Below, one piece after another: positions 35,670 to 44,979 of a stretch of 64,000 bases of DNA; positions within the stretch are counted from its first letter, which is position 1; each line of letters opens with the position of its first letter. The notes beneath the pieces were generated by a model. The model did no database searches. It saw nothing but the letters and a program-made list of their open reading frames with translations, and had not been told where the DNA came from. The translations under genes and the position numbers were made by a program. Origin of the DNA: Pandoraea bronchicola (GTDB taxonomy: Bacteria; Pseudomonadota; Gammaproteobacteria; Burkholderiales; Burkholderiaceae); NCBI RefSeq assembly GCF_902459805.1, contig NZ_CABPST010000006.1, positions 62,001-126,000 of the forward strand. The letters are read 5' to 3'.

Positions 35670-35683
35670 TATGAATATTCATA
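35670..35683. promoter_or_regulatory. Candidate MarR operator/promoter in the divergent gap
   Basis: Perfect 14-bp palindrome TATGAAT/ATTCATA, overlapping a TATACT -10-like hexamer at 35682-35687 (rightward). Located in the 163-bp gap between the flavin reductase and the NicX-type gene; MarR-family regulators commonly bind such palindromes. Confidence 0.5.
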
Positions 35684-35789
35684 TACTATGGCACGAACAA
35701 CAGATCGACAAGACGCGTGACGGCCAGCGGTCAGCCACGGGGCGAAACAGCCCCCGGCGGGCGAGAGGGTCAGACGCTCAGGAGACGAT

Positions 35790-36836
35790 ATGCTGATCGA
35801 GCGAATCGAGCATAAGTGGATCGACGTATTTGCCCAGACCTTGCGGCGCTGCGACATACGACCCGGCGATGTGGTGGCGATTGTAGCCGAAACGCAATCC
35901 CGGCCCGTCAACGTGGAATTGGCGCAGCTTGCCGCGGAATCGCTTGGCGCCAGGCCTTTCCGGCTGATCGTGCCAAGTCCGCGCGTCAGTGCGCCGGTGC
36001 CGGTGCGCTCGACGGGCGCGAGCGACGCACTGGGTCAGTTGGCCCCTGTCGTGGCGGCCCTCAAGGCAGCGACGCTTGTCGTCGACTGCACCGTCGAAGG
36101 CCTGTTGCACGCCCCCGAGTTGCCCGACATTCTGGGCGGCGGCGCACGCGTGCTGATGGTCTCCAACGAACATCCCGAGATTCTGGAGCGCTGTGCGACC
36201 GACCCGGCGCTCGAGCCGAAGGTGCGCGCGGCGATCAAGCGTTTGCGCGGTGCAGCACAAATGCATGTCACATCCGCCGCTGGCACCGATCTGCGCATCG
36301 GTCTTCGCGACGCCCGCGTGGGCGGTGTCTGGGGCTGGTGCGCCAAACCCGGGCAGGTCGCCCACTGGCCGGGCGGTCTGGCGCTGGCGTTCCCCGCCGC
36401 CCATAGCGTGAACGGCCGGCTCGTGCTCGCCCCGGGCGACATCAATCTGACGTTCAAACAATATCTGCGCGATCGCATCGAGCTCACCGTCGAAGACGAC
36501 TACGTCGTTGCCATCGACGGCGAGGGTGTCGACGTCGACCTCATGCGCGAGTACTTCGCTGCATGGGGAGATCGCGAAGCGTACGCCGTCTCTCACGTCG
36601 GCTTTGGCCTGAACCCGCGTTCGCGCTGGGACGCACTCGCCTGCTACGACAAGCGAGATTGCAACGGCACCGAGCAGCGCGCCTTTGCGGGCAACTTTCT
36701 GTATTCGACGGGCGCTAACGAAGTCGCGGGCCGCCATACGCTCGGTCACTTCGATTTGCCGCTACGGCGCTGCACGGTTGCGCTTGATGGGGATGTCGTC
36801 GTGCGCGACGGGCAATTGCAAGGCGAGTTCGCATGA
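35790..36836 (+). CDS. 2,5-dihydroxypyridine 5,6-dioxygenase-like (NicX family)
   Basis: 348 residues, the NicX length. An extradiol-type Fe(II) dioxygenase of M29-aminopeptidase-like fold. Likely ligands His269 (AVSHVGFGLNP), His320 and Asp322 (RHTLGHFD) correspond to the His/His/Asp triad described for Pseudomonas putida NicX. Ring cleavage of 2,5-dihydroxypyridine gives N-formylmaleamate; this protein's own substrate is not proven. It heads an operon whose next gene overlaps by 4 nt. Confidence 0.8.
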   Translation: MLIERIEHKWIDVFAQTLRRCDIRPGDVVAIVAETQSRPVNVELAQLAAESLGARPFRLIVPSPRVSAPVPVRSTGASDALGQLAPVVAALKAATLVVDCTVEGLLHAPELPDILGGGARVLMVSNEHPEILERCATDPALEPKVRAAIKRLRGAAQMHVTSAAGTDLRIGLRDARVGGVWGWCAKPGQVAHWPGGLALAFPAAHSVNGRLVLAPGDINLTFKQYLRDRIELTVEDDYVVAIDGEGVDVDLMREYFAAWGDREAYAVSHVGFGLNPRSRWDALACYDKRDCNGTEQRAFAGNFLYSTGANEVAGRHTLGHFDLPLRRCTVALDGDVVVRDGQLQGEFA

Positions 36837-37633
36837 TGACGCTTCCCATACCCACCTGCCGCACGGCGGGCGATGGCCCGCTCACGCTTGTGCTGCTGCA
36901 TGGCATCGGTGGCAATCGTCACGTCTGGCCCGCGCAGTTCGAGACGTTCGTGACGGCGGGCTATCGCGTCGTGGCCTGGGACATGCCCGGTTACGGCGAG
37001 AGCGCCATGCCGGCCGAGGCGACCATGGCGTCGCTGGCCGACAGCCTGCGGACGTTGCTCGACACGTTGGGGCCATCGCGATTCGTACTCGTCGGCCACA
37101 GCATGGGGGGCATGGTCGCGCAGGAGTTGATGGCGCGTGGCGCGCCGTTCACACGTGACATTGCGGCGCTCGTCTTGTGCGGCACGTCGCCCGCGTTCGG
37201 CAAACCGGATGGTGACTTTCAGCGCGAATTCGTGCGGCAGCGCACGGCGCCGCTCGATGCAGGTAAAACCCTGCGCGAGATGGCCGAAGCGATCGTGCCC
37301 GGCATGCTCGGCGAGCCAGATGCCGCCGCGCGTGAGGGGGCGCACGCATTGGCCGTCGACGCCATGGGCGCCCTGACGCCCGACGCTTACCGCGCAGCGC
37401 TGCAAGCGCTAGTGGGCTTCGAACAACGCACCGCCCTTGCCCGACTCGCAGTGCCGGTGTTGCTCATCGCGGGCGAACACGACACCAACGCGCCGCCGAA
37501 GGTCATGGCGCGAATGGCCGAGTCCATCCCGGATGCTCGCTACGTTTGCCTGCCCGGCGCCGGGCATCTCATGAATCTGACGCACCCTGCGGCATTCGAC
37601 GCCGAGGTGCGCGCTTTCCTCGCAACACTCTAG
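36833..37633 (+). CDS. Alpha/beta hydrolase (NicD-like position)
   Basis: 266 residues. Nucleophile elbow GHSMGG (Ser90), Asp217 (GEHDTNAPP), His245 (GAGHLMNLTHP), oxyanion LLHGIGGNRHVW. Length and neighbourhood resemble the N-formylmaleamate deformylase NicD that follows NicX in nicotinate catabolism, but NicF-like deamidase and NicE-like isomerase are absent here. Overlaps the dioxygenase by ATGA. Likely hydrolyses the ring-cleavage product (inference). Confidence 0.75.
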   Translation: MMTLPIPTCRTAGDGPLTLVLLHGIGGNRHVWPAQFETFVTAGYRVVAWDMPGYGESAMPAEATMASLADSLRTLLDTLGPSRFVLVGHSMGGMVAQELMARGAPFTRDIAALVLCGTSPAFGKPDGDFQREFVRQRTAPLDAGKTLREMAEAIVPGMLGEPDAAAREGAHALAVDAMGALTPDAYRAALQALVGFEQRTALARLAVPVLLIAGEHDTNAPPKVMARMAESIPDARYVCLPGAGHLMNLTHPAAFDAEVRAFLATL

Positions 37634-37642
37634 GAGACTACC

Positions 37643-38887
37643 GTGGCCTATCAGCCCCCTTCGATCGTCGGCGAGCACTACCCGCTCACGGACAAGCAGC
37701 GGCGCCTGCTGGCGCTGGCCGAGCAGGTGGGGCGCGAGTCGCTCGCGCCGCGTGCTGCCCGCTGGGATCGGGAAGCGTCGTTCCCGTTCGAGAACTACGA
37801 CGACATGCGCGCCGCGGGCCTGCTGAAGTTGTGCATCCCCGAATCGGACGGCGGCCTGGGCGCCGATTTCGCCACGTACATGATGGTCTCCGCCGAGCTG
37901 GGACGCCACTGCGGCGCCACGGCACTCACGTTCAACATGCATACGTGCTCGATGATGTGGACCGGCATTCTTGCCGACGATCTTGACATGACGCCTGAGC
38001 AGCGAACCGAACATGCAGGCTATCGCAAGCATCATTTCGCGCGCGTAATTCAGGACGGCGCGATCTACGCGCAGCCGTTCTCCGAAGGCAGCGCGGCAGC
38101 CGCAGGCAAGGCGCCGTTCGGCACGACTGCGACGAAGGTCGACGGCGGCTGGAAAATCAACGGACGCAAGATCTTCGCATCGCTCTCGGGCGCGGCGAAC
38201 TACTACGGCGTGTTGTGCACCGAGGACAAGCCGGAACTGTCGATGAAGGACACCTTCTACATCGCCGTGCCGGGCGACGCCCCGGGCGTGACCGTCACCG
38301 GTGACTGGGACCCGCTCGGCATGCGCGGCACCGTCTCGCGCACGCTGCTCTTCAAAGACGTGTTCGTTCCCGACGAGCTGCAACTGATGCCGCGTGGCGT
38401 CTACTATCAGGCCGCGAGCCGCTGGCCGCACATGTTCATGACGCTCGCACCGACGTACATGGGGATCGCTCAGGCAGCCTACGATTTCACTGTGCGCTAT
38501 CTGCGCGGGGAAGCGGAAGGCATGGGCGCGCCGGTCAAGCGTCGCATGTATCCGACCAAACAGATTGCCGTCGCGCAAATGCACATCATGCTCGAACAGA
38601 CGCGCGCGCTGTTCCTTCGCGCCTTGCAGGACGGCCGTGCCGATCCGGGCAAGGAGGCGCGTCTGCGGGCCTATGCGGCGCAGTACACGATCATGGAAAA
38701 TGCCAACGAACTGTGCCGTCTCGCCATTCGCACGTGCGGCGGTCAGTCGATGCTCAAGACACTGCCGCTCGAGCGCATGTATCGCGATTCGCGTTGCGGC
38801 GCACTGATGCTGCCGTGGACCGCGGAGCTGTGCCTCGATCGCATCGGCCGTGAGGCGCTCTACGAACCGGGCGAGCGCGACGAGTAA
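37643..38887 (+). CDS. Acyl-CoA-dehydrogenase-fold flavoprotein lacking catalytic Glu (possible monooxygenase)
   Basis: 414 residues from a GTG start (AGGAG 7 nt upstream). FAD-binding domain segments are clear (PFSEGSAAAAGKAPFGTTAT, INGRKIFASLSGAANYYGV, ERMYRDSRCGA). But where acyl-CoA dehydrogenases have EGT with the catalytic Glu, it reads LPWTAEL (Pro391), and the alternative Glu position in the IVD/LCAD helix is also absent; the RxxFG motif is degenerate. Flavin monooxygenases of the HpaB/HsaA class share this fold, and an HpaC-like reductase is encoded divergently, so I infer an oxygenase role. A dehydrogenase with a shifted base is the alternative. Confidence 0.75.
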   Translation: MAYQPPSIVGEHYPLTDKQRRLLALAEQVGRESLAPRAARWDREASFPFENYDDMRAAGLLKLCIPESDGGLGADFATYMMVSAELGRHCGATALTFNMHTCSMMWTGILADDLDMTPEQRTEHAGYRKHHFARVIQDGAIYAQPFSEGSAAAAGKAPFGTTATKVDGGWKINGRKIFASLSGAANYYGVLCTEDKPELSMKDTFYIAVPGDAPGVTVTGDWDPLGMRGTVSRTLLFKDVFVPDELQLMPRGVYYQAASRWPHMFMTLAPTYMGIAQAAYDFTVRYLRGEAEGMGAPVKRRMYPTKQIAVAQMHIMLEQTRALFLRALQDGRADPGKEARLRAYAAQYTIMENANELCRLAIRTCGGQSMLKTLPLERMYRDSRCGALMLPWTAELCLDRIGREALYEPGERDE

Positions 38888-39004
38888 GCATCGCGCCGGC
38901 ATCGCGAATCAGCGAGGCAGGCTCACGGATCGCGCCGTCGGCGGCGATCAGGAACCGATGGCCATGCCCCCCGCCTCGCCGTCTCTCTTGTCACGGAGAA
39001 CCAG

Positions 39005-40555
39005 TTGACGCCTTTTGTTGAAGCGCTTGCCCGTCACGCACGCGCCACGCCTGAGCGGCTGGCGCTGCGCTGCGGCATTGGCGAGGAATCGGAACTGACC
39101 GACTACGCTGCCATGTGGCGACGAGTCGAGCGGGTGGGCGGGCATTTGCGCAGCACCTGGCGCATCGCGCCGGGCGAGCGCGTCGCGTGTCTCGGTCTGA
39201 ACGACGAGTTGCAACTGGCGCTGTTGTTTGCGTGCGCCCGCGCCGGCGCCATCTTCCTGCCGCTGAATTTCCGTCTCGCCGTGCCTGAACTGGCCGCCAT
39301 CGTGCGCCACGCGGGCGTGCGCGTGCTGTGGTTCGATGCGATGCATCGCGACGCGGCTCGCCAGATTCGCGACGCGCTCGAGACGGACGCCATGACCGAC
39401 CTGCCGCCGCCCGGCATTGCGCCCATCGAGGGCCTCATTGCGGTGCCGTCAACCAAGCCGGTCGACTACCCGGACATTACGGCCGACGCCCCCGTCCTGC
39501 TGGCGTACACATCCGGCACGACAGGAGAGCCCAAGGGCGCGCTGCACACGCAGGCCGGACTGCTCGCCAACGCCGAAGCGAGTTGGTGGGCGCACGAAAT
39601 GCGTGCCGACGATCATGTGCTCTCGACACTGCCGATGTTCCATGTCGGCGGTCTGTGTATCCAGACGCTGCCCGCGCTACTGCGCGGTGCAACTGTCACG
39701 CTGCACCCGCGTTTCGATCCGGGCGCGTGGCTGTCGGATGTCGCGCAGCATCGCCCGACGCTCTCGCTGATGGTGCCCGCCACGATGCGGGCCGTGCAGT
39801 TGCATCCGGCGTGGCCGAGCACCGACTTGTCGTCGTTGCGCGGCGTGATGGCTGGGTCCAGCGTGGTGCCGATGTCCGCGATCGATGCGTTTCATGCGCG
39901 TGGCATCCCGCTCGGGCAGGTCTACGGCGCGACGGAAACCGGCCCGGTGTCGATTGCCCTGCGCTTCGGCGAGGCCAAGGCGTATCCCGGTGCGGTGGGC
40001 CGCGCCTGCCCGGGCGTGGAAGTGCGTCTGACCGACGGGGCGGGGCAGGAGGTTCCTGCGGGCGACGTTGGCGAGATCCTCGTGCGCGCACCGAACGTCA
40101 TGCGCGAGTACTGGCGTGCGCCCGGTCACGCATCGTTCGAAGACGGCTGGTTTCACTCGGGCGATCTGGCGCGTTTGCGAGAGGACGGCTACTTCGAGGT
40201 CGTGGGCCGCAGCAAGGACATGATCATCTCGGGCGGCGAGAACATCTATCCGGCGGAAATCGAAAACGCACTGGTCGATTGTCCGGGGGTACTCGAGGCC
40301 GCAGTCGTCGGCGTGCCAGACGAGCGATGGGGCGAGGTGCCCGTCGCCGTCATCGTGCCGTCGCCATCGGCGAGTGCCACATCGCAGACCGTGCTCGACT
40401 TCCTGGCCGGGCGCATCGCGCGCTTCAAACTGCCGCGGCGGGTCGTCGTTCTCGACGCCCTGCCGAAAAGCGCCCTTGGGAAAGTGCAGAAGCCGATTCT
40501 CATACGCTGGTTATCGATGCCGCCGGATTCGCGAAAATCAACCGTCGATTGCTAA
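39005..40555 (+). CDS. Acyl-CoA synthetase / aryl-CoA ligase (ANL superfamily)
   Basis: 516 residues from TTG (GGAGA 6 nt upstream). ANL motifs: P-loop YTSGTTGEPKGA, A5-like VYGATETGPVSI, A7/A8 HSGDLARLREDGYFEVVGRSKD and GGENIYPAEIEN, C-terminal Lys in PKSALGKVQKP. Activates a carboxylic acid as an acyl-CoA with ATP; the substrate is unknown. The operon context suggests an aromatic or heteroaromatic acid. Followed by a terminator. Confidence 0.88.
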   Translation: MTPFVEALARHARATPERLALRCGIGEESELTDYAAMWRRVERVGGHLRSTWRIAPGERVACLGLNDELQLALLFACARAGAIFLPLNFRLAVPELAAIVRHAGVRVLWFDAMHRDAARQIRDALETDAMTDLPPPGIAPIEGLIAVPSTKPVDYPDITADAPVLLAYTSGTTGEPKGALHTQAGLLANAEASWWAHEMRADDHVLSTLPMFHVGGLCIQTLPALLRGATVTLHPRFDPGAWLSDVAQHRPTLSLMVPATMRAVQLHPAWPSTDLSSLRGVMAGSSVVPMSAIDAFHARGIPLGQVYGATETGPVSIALRFGEAKAYPGAVGRACPGVEVRLTDGAGQEVPAGDVGEILVRAPNVMREYWRAPGHASFEDGWFHSGDLARLREDGYFEVVGRSKDMIISGGENIYPAEIENALVDCPGVLEAAVVGVPDERWGEVPVAVIVPSPSASATSQTVLDFLAGRIARFKLPRRVVVLDALPKSALGKVQKPILIRWLSMPPDSRKSTVDC

Positions 40556-40579
40556 TCAGAGTCTTTATTCGGTTATCTC

Positions 40580-40626
40580 AAAAAAACGCCGAAACCCTTA
40601 TCTGGAAAGGGTTCGGCGTTTTTTTA
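40580..40626 (+). terminator. Rho-independent terminator of the nic-like operon
   Basis: Long stem (about 14 bp, one bulged A): AACGCCGAAACCCTT / AAGGGTTCGGCGTT, with A before and a T-run after. Confidence 0.88.
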
Positions 40627-40797
40627 TGGGCGCCTTCCGCAATGCATAAGGGAAAATCCCTATGCGTAATCTCCCAATTTGTTACCATCCGATGAGAATT
40701 GAATTTTTTACTTTGGGAATTGCGTCGCAAGATAGCGCCCATGTCGTCATCGGCGGCTAGCCCGCTGATTCTTTTGCTTTCTTTTGGTTTCAAGACG

Positions 40798-41544
40798 ATG
40801 GACACCACCGAAGCTCATTCGGTCTCTGAGCGTGTGCTGCAAGTCCTTGTGACTGTGGCGCGTCATGGACGACCGATCGCGGCACGCGAGATCGCCGCGC
40901 AAACGAGCCTGCCGCTCTCCACGGTTTACCGCCACCTCGTGCCACTCAAGAAGTGGGGCCTTGTGCAGGAGCACGCCCATGAAGCGCTCTATGAACCGGG
41001 TCCGGTCGGCGTGCAATTGGCGTGGGGTTTCGACCACAACTCGCATCTTGTCACCCAGGCTCGTGAGGAAATCGACGCCCTCGTGCAGCGCACCGGCGAG
41101 ACCGTCGGTCTGCTCGTGGCCGCCAATGGCCAGGTCGTCTGCCTTGACATGCACGAGAGCGAGCAATCGCTGCGTTGCTCCTTCGCCAAGGGACGCGCGC
41201 ACCCGCTGGTGCATGGTGCCTCGGCCAAGGCGCTGCTCGCTTTCCTGCCGCAAGCCACCCGTGAAAGCCTGATCGGCCGCCAATTGGCCGGCCAGCCAGT
41301 GGCGCAGGAGCGTCTCGTCGCGCAGGTTGAGGAGATCCGCAAGCAACGGTATGCGGTGTCCGAGAGCGAAGTGGATTTCGGCGTCTGGGGGGTGTCGGCC
41401 CCGGTGTTCGCCGCCAAGGAACGTCTGGAAGGCACCATCACCCTGATGGCACCGGCCGTGCGTGTGGCGCAGCGCCACGAAGAGCTGATCCGCCTCACGG
41501 TGGCGGCAGCCGAGCGTATTTCGAATCGATTGCAGTACTTTTAA
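40798..41544 (+). CDS. IclR-family transcriptional regulator
   Basis: 248 residues. HTH SERVLQVLVTVARHGRPIAA, SLPLSTVYRHLVPLKKWGL, effector domain with HPLVHGASAKALLAFLP and the FGVWGVSAPVFAAKERLEG stretch. ATG 40798 is preferred since the domain starts shortly after it, though no strong ribosome site is seen; ATGs at 40699 and 40741 are alternatives. 39 nt before the transporter genes, so probably their regulator. Confidence 0.85.
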   Translation: MDTTEAHSVSERVLQVLVTVARHGRPIAAREIAAQTSLPLSTVYRHLVPLKKWGLVQEHAHEALYEPGPVGVQLAWGFDHNSHLVTQAREEIDALVQRTGETVGLLVAANGQVVCLDMHESEQSLRCSFAKGRAHPLVHGASAKALLAFLPQATRESLIGRQLAGQPVAQERLVAQVEEIRKQRYAVSESEVDFGVWGVSAPVFAAKERLEGTITLMAPAVRVAQRHEELIRLTVAAAERISNRLQYF

Positions 41545-41583
41545 CCGGTTTTTCCCGACCGAGACTACACGAAGGAGTACCAG

Positions 41584-42321
41584 ATGAAATTGCGTCACAT
41601 TCTGTTCACGATGGCACTGGCCGTCACCTGCTCGAGCAAGGTTTTTGCGGCCGACGACGTGCTGCGTGTTGCCACCGACGCGACGTTCCCGCCGTTCGAA
41701 TACGTGGAAAACGGTAAGCGTACCGGCTTCGACGTCGAAATGATCGAAGCGCTTGGCAAGGCCATGGGCAAGAAGGTCGAGTGGACTGACATCGATTTCA
41801 AGGGCCTGATCCCGGCCGTGTTGTCGAAGCGTGTCGACGTGGCCGCTTCGGCGATCTACATCACCGATGAACGACTGAAGGTCGTGAACTTCACGCACCC
41901 GTACTACACCGGCGGTCTGGCGATTATGGTCAAGGCTGACAACACCAGCATCAAGGAACCGGCCGACCTGAACGGCAAGAAGGTGTCGGTGCAGGTGGGT
42001 ACGAAGTCGGTGCAGTTCCTGAAGGAAAGCTATCCGAAGGTCGAGCGCGTGGAAGTCGAGAAGAACGACCAGATGTTCGAACTCGTGAAGATCGGCCGTG
42101 CCGACGCCGCCGTGACCGGCAAGCCGGCAGCGCTGCTGTACGCCAAGGCCAACCCGGGCGTGAAGGTGCTCGACAAGACGCTGACCGTTGAGCGTTATGG
42201 CTTTGCCGTGCGCAAGGGCGACACCGAACTGACCAACGATTTGAACAAGGCGCTGGAAAAGGTCCGTGCAGACGGCACCTACGCTGCGCTGGTCAGCAAG
42301 TACTTCGGTACCGCGAAGTAA
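41584..42321 (+). CDS. Polar amino-acid ABC transporter substrate-binding protein
   Basis: 245 residues, family-3 solute-binding protein: signal peptide (MKLRHILFTMALAVTCSSKV cut after FA), then LRVATDATFPPFEYVENGKR and GFDVEMIEALGKAMGKKVEW; the IPAVLSKRVDVAASAIYITD stretch is typical. Binds an amino acid or derivative in the periplasm. The last gene of the operon (formimidoylglutamase) suggests a histidine-pathway ligand. Confidence 0.9.
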   Translation: MKLRHILFTMALAVTCSSKVFAADDVLRVATDATFPPFEYVENGKRTGFDVEMIEALGKAMGKKVEWTDIDFKGLIPAVLSKRVDVAASAIYITDERLKVVNFTHPYYTGGLAIMVKADNTSIKEPADLNGKKVSVQVGTKSVQFLKESYPKVERVEVEKNDQMFELVKIGRADAAVTGKPAALLYAKANPGVKVLDKTLTVERYGFAVRKGDTELTNDLNKALEKVRADGTYAALVSKYFGTAK

Positions 42322-42422
42322 GTACGTCGCGAACGTAATACCGGGCGGGGCGGCCGTCACCCTGAATGGGATGGCGGCGCCCGCCGATGCAATAAAGCAG
42401 TAGAGCAACTGACGGAGTACGC

Positions 42423-43091
42423 ATGGAACTCGATTTTTCGCCGGTGTGGGCAAACTGGCAGGACCTCGCGCGTGGCGCGCTCGTTACCGTTGAGGTAACT
42501 GCCTGCGCACTGGCGCTGGGCTGCGTGTTGGGTTTGCTGGTCGGCATGGGCCGCCTGAACCCGGCGCACCGCATTCGCTACAGCATTTGTACGGCCTACG
42601 TTACCTTTATCCGTGGCACGCCGTTGCTGGTGCAGCTCTTCATCCTGTTCTTCGGCCTGCCTCAGTTCAACATTCTGCTGCCGGCATTCATGTGCGGTGT
42701 GCTGGGTCTGGGCATCTATAGCGGCGCCTACGTCTCGGAAATCGTGCGCGGTGCCATCCAGTCGATCGAGCGCGGTCAGATGGAAGCCGCACGCTCGCTC
42801 GGCATGCCCTACGGTCAGGCCATGCGTTCGGTGATTCTGCCGCAGGCCATCGTGCGCATGATTCCGCCGCTGGGCAACGAATTCATTGCGCTGATCAAGA
42901 ACTCGGCCCTCGTGTCGCTGCTCACGATTCATGACGTGATGCACGAAGGTCAGAAGATCATCAGCGTGTCGTACCGCTCGCTGGAAGTGTATCTGGCGAT
43001 TGCCTTTGTTTATCTGATTCTGACCGGTGTCACCACGCTGCTTCTGCAGCGCGCCGAGAAGTCCCTGCGTGCCGGAGGTGCCGTGCAATGA
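42423..43091 (+). CDS. Amino-acid ABC transporter permease (HisM/GlnP type)
   Basis: 222 residues, five or six transmembrane helices. N-terminal [20 protein letters not shown] and the EAA-type loop ([40 protein letters not shown]) are diagnostic. Overlaps the ATPase gene by 4 nt. Confidence 0.93.
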   Translation: MELDFSPVWANWQDLARGALVTVEVTACALALGCVLGLLVGMGRLNPAHRIRYSICTAYVTFIRGTPLLVQLFILFFGLPQFNILLPAFMCGVLGLGIYSGAYVSEIVRGAIQSIERGQMEAARSLGMPYGQAMRSVILPQAIVRMIPPLGNEFIALIKNSALVSLLTIHDVMHEGQKIISVSYRSLEVYLAIAFVYLILTGVTTLLLQRAEKSLRAGGAVQ

Positions 43092-43864
43092 GCGAAGTGA
43101 AGAAGGAATTCGGCGCCCCGATCCTGAAGATCGAGGGACTGGGCAAGGCCTATGGCAGCCATCAGGTGCTCAAGGGCATCGATTTCGAAGTCGACGCGCG
43201 TCAGGTGGTCGTGGTCATCGGCCCGAGCGGCTCGGGCAAGAGCACGTTCCTGCGTTGCTGCAACGGGCTGGAGACAGCCGAGCAGGGCACCATCGAGATC
43301 GTCGGCAAGCGGCTCGTCGATCACGGCAAGATGATGGGCGAGAACGCGCTCAATCATCTGCGCACCGAAGTGGGCATGGTATTTCAGTCGTTCAACCTGT
43401 TCCCGCATCTGACCGTGCTCGATAACGTCACGCTCGCGCCGCGCAAGCTGCGCGGCATGAAGAGCGCCGATGCCGAGAAGCTTGCCCGTGAATTGCTCGC
43501 CAAGGTGGGGCTGGCGGCGAAGGCCGACGTCTACCCGGGCACGCTTTCCGGCGGCCAGAAACAGCGTGTGGCGATTGCCCGCGCGCTGGCGATGCAGCCG
43601 CAAGTCATGTTGTTCGACGAGCCGACCTCGGCACTCGATCCGGAACTCGTGGGCGAGGTGCTGCAGGTGATGAAGGCGCTCGCCAATGACGGTATGACGA
43701 TGCTGGTCGTCACGCACGAGATGGGTTTTGCGCGAGAAGTGGCCGATGTCGTGGTCGTGATGGATCAGGGCCGAATCATCGAAGCGGGTGCGCCCGAGCA
43801 GATTTTCACCGCGCCGCGCGAAGCGCGTACGCGAGAATTCCTGCAAGCGGTTATTGCACGGTAA
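43088..43864 (+). CDS. Amino-acid ABC transporter ATP-binding protein (HisP/GlnQ type)
   Basis: 258 residues. Walker [11 protein letters not shown]-loop [17 protein letters not shown], signature [19 protein letters not shown], Walker [17 protein letters not shown]-loop [25 protein letters not shown] upstream, overlapping the permease stop. Energises the importer. Confidence 0.95.
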   Translation: MSEVKKEFGAPILKIEGLGKAYGSHQVLKGIDFEVDARQVVVVIGPSGSGKSTFLRCCNGLETAEQGTIEIVGKRLVDHGKMMGENALNHLRTEVGMVFQSFNLFPHLTVLDNVTLAPRKLRGMKSADAEKLARELLAKVGLAAKADVYPGTLSGGQKQRVAIARALAMQPQVMLFDEPTSALDPELVGEVLQVMKALANDGMTMLVVTHEMGFAREVADVVVVMDQGRIIEAGAPEQIFTAPREARTREFLQAVIAR

Positions 43865-43882
43865 GGCAAGGCAGGCAAACGT

Positions 43883-44830
43883 ATGACAATTGATCGAACG
43901 GTCTGGCAAGGCCGTGTGGATACCGGTGAGACCGGCCATACCCTGCGTCTGCATCAGGTGCTGCGCGATTACGACGCATCGCAGGCGGCGGGTGGCGCCG
44001 TCGTGCTGGGCTTTTGCAGTGACGAAGGCGTGCGCCGCAATCATGGGCGTCAGGGGGCGGTCGCGGGCCCTGACATGCTGCGTCGCGCTCTGGCGAGCCT
44101 GCCCGTGAAGGGCACGCCCGTCGTGTTCGACGGCGGCAATGTTGTGTGTGCCGACGACCGGCTCGAAGCGGCGCAAGCCGCGCTCGGCCACCGCGTGGCC
44201 GAGGTGCTGGCGGCGGGTGCGCTTCCGGTGGTGCTGGGCGGCGGACATGAGATTGCCTACGGTACGTTCCTGGGCATTGCCGAGCATTTCGGCGATCGTC
44301 TGCGCGACGAGCCGATTCTGATCCTCAACTTCGACGCGCACTTTGATCTGCGTGCGCAGCCGACGGCCAGCTCAGGTACGCCGTTCTGGCAGATCTCGCA
44401 GTTGCTCGCGGGGCGTCAGGCGCCGTTCCATTATGCATGCCTCGGGGTGAGCCGCTACAGCAATACCGATGCGCTTTTCGAGCGTGCGGATGCGCTGAAC
44501 GTGGACTACTGGCTCGACGAGACAATGCTTGCGCACCGTCTGCCTGACATGTGCGAGCGGCTCGAGAAGAAGCTCGCACAGGTGAGTCATGTGTACCTGA
44601 CCATCGACATGGACGTGCTGCCGGGCGAGAAGGCGCCGGGCGTGTCCGCGCCGGCGGCGCATGGTGTCGCGCTGGAAGTCGTCGAAGCTCTCATCGGCGT
44701 AGTGCGCCGGTCGGGCAAGTTGCGCGTCGCGGATATTGCAGAGTACAACCCGACGTATGACCGTGACGGCCTGACCGCGCGTGTCGGCGCCCGTCTCCTG
44801 CATCCGCTCATCACACAGTTGCAGGGCTGA
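43883..44830 (+). CDS. hutG: Formimidoylglutamase (HutG, ureohydrolase family)
   Basis: 315 residues. Arginase/ureohydrolase fold with the binuclear Mn ligand motifs GGGHE, NFDAHFDLR and TIDMDVLPGEKAPG. GFCSDEGVRRNHGRQGAVAG is the HutG-type region. Hydrolyses N-formimino-L-glutamate to glutamate and formamide. Found here without hutH/U/I, so the transporter plus HutG may take up and use a histidine-derived metabolite (inference). Ends at a strong terminator. Confidence 0.87.
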   Translation: MTIDRTVWQGRVDTGETGHTLRLHQVLRDYDASQAAGGAVVLGFCSDEGVRRNHGRQGAVAGPDMLRRALASLPVKGTPVVFDGGNVVCADDRLEAAQAALGHRVAEVLAAGALPVVLGGGHEIAYGTFLGIAEHFGDRLRDEPILILNFDAHFDLRAQPTASSGTPFWQISQLLAGRQAPFHYACLGVSRYSNTDALFERADALNVDYWLDETMLAHRLPDMCERLEKKLAQVSHVYLTIDMDVLPGEKAPGVSAPAAHGVALEVVEALIGVVRRSGKLRVADIAEYNPTYDRDGLTARVGARLLHPLITQLQG

Positions 44831-44897
44831 CGCACGGGGGAGCGGCACACGTCTCACGTAAGGGGATTTGCGCCGCTCGCGGGACTTCTGCGCGACA

Positions 44898-44941
44898 ATA
44901 GGGCGGGCGATCGAACCATCGATCGCCCGCCCTATTTTTTT
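44898..44941 (+). terminator. Rho-independent terminator
   Basis: 17-bp perfect stem (44898-44914 with 44919-44935, sequence core AGGGCGGGCGATCGA), ACCA loop, T-run to 44941. Confidence 0.95.
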
Positions 44942-44979
44942 GTGCGCTGCCGCATAAAACGTAGCCGACAAGCGAGGTC

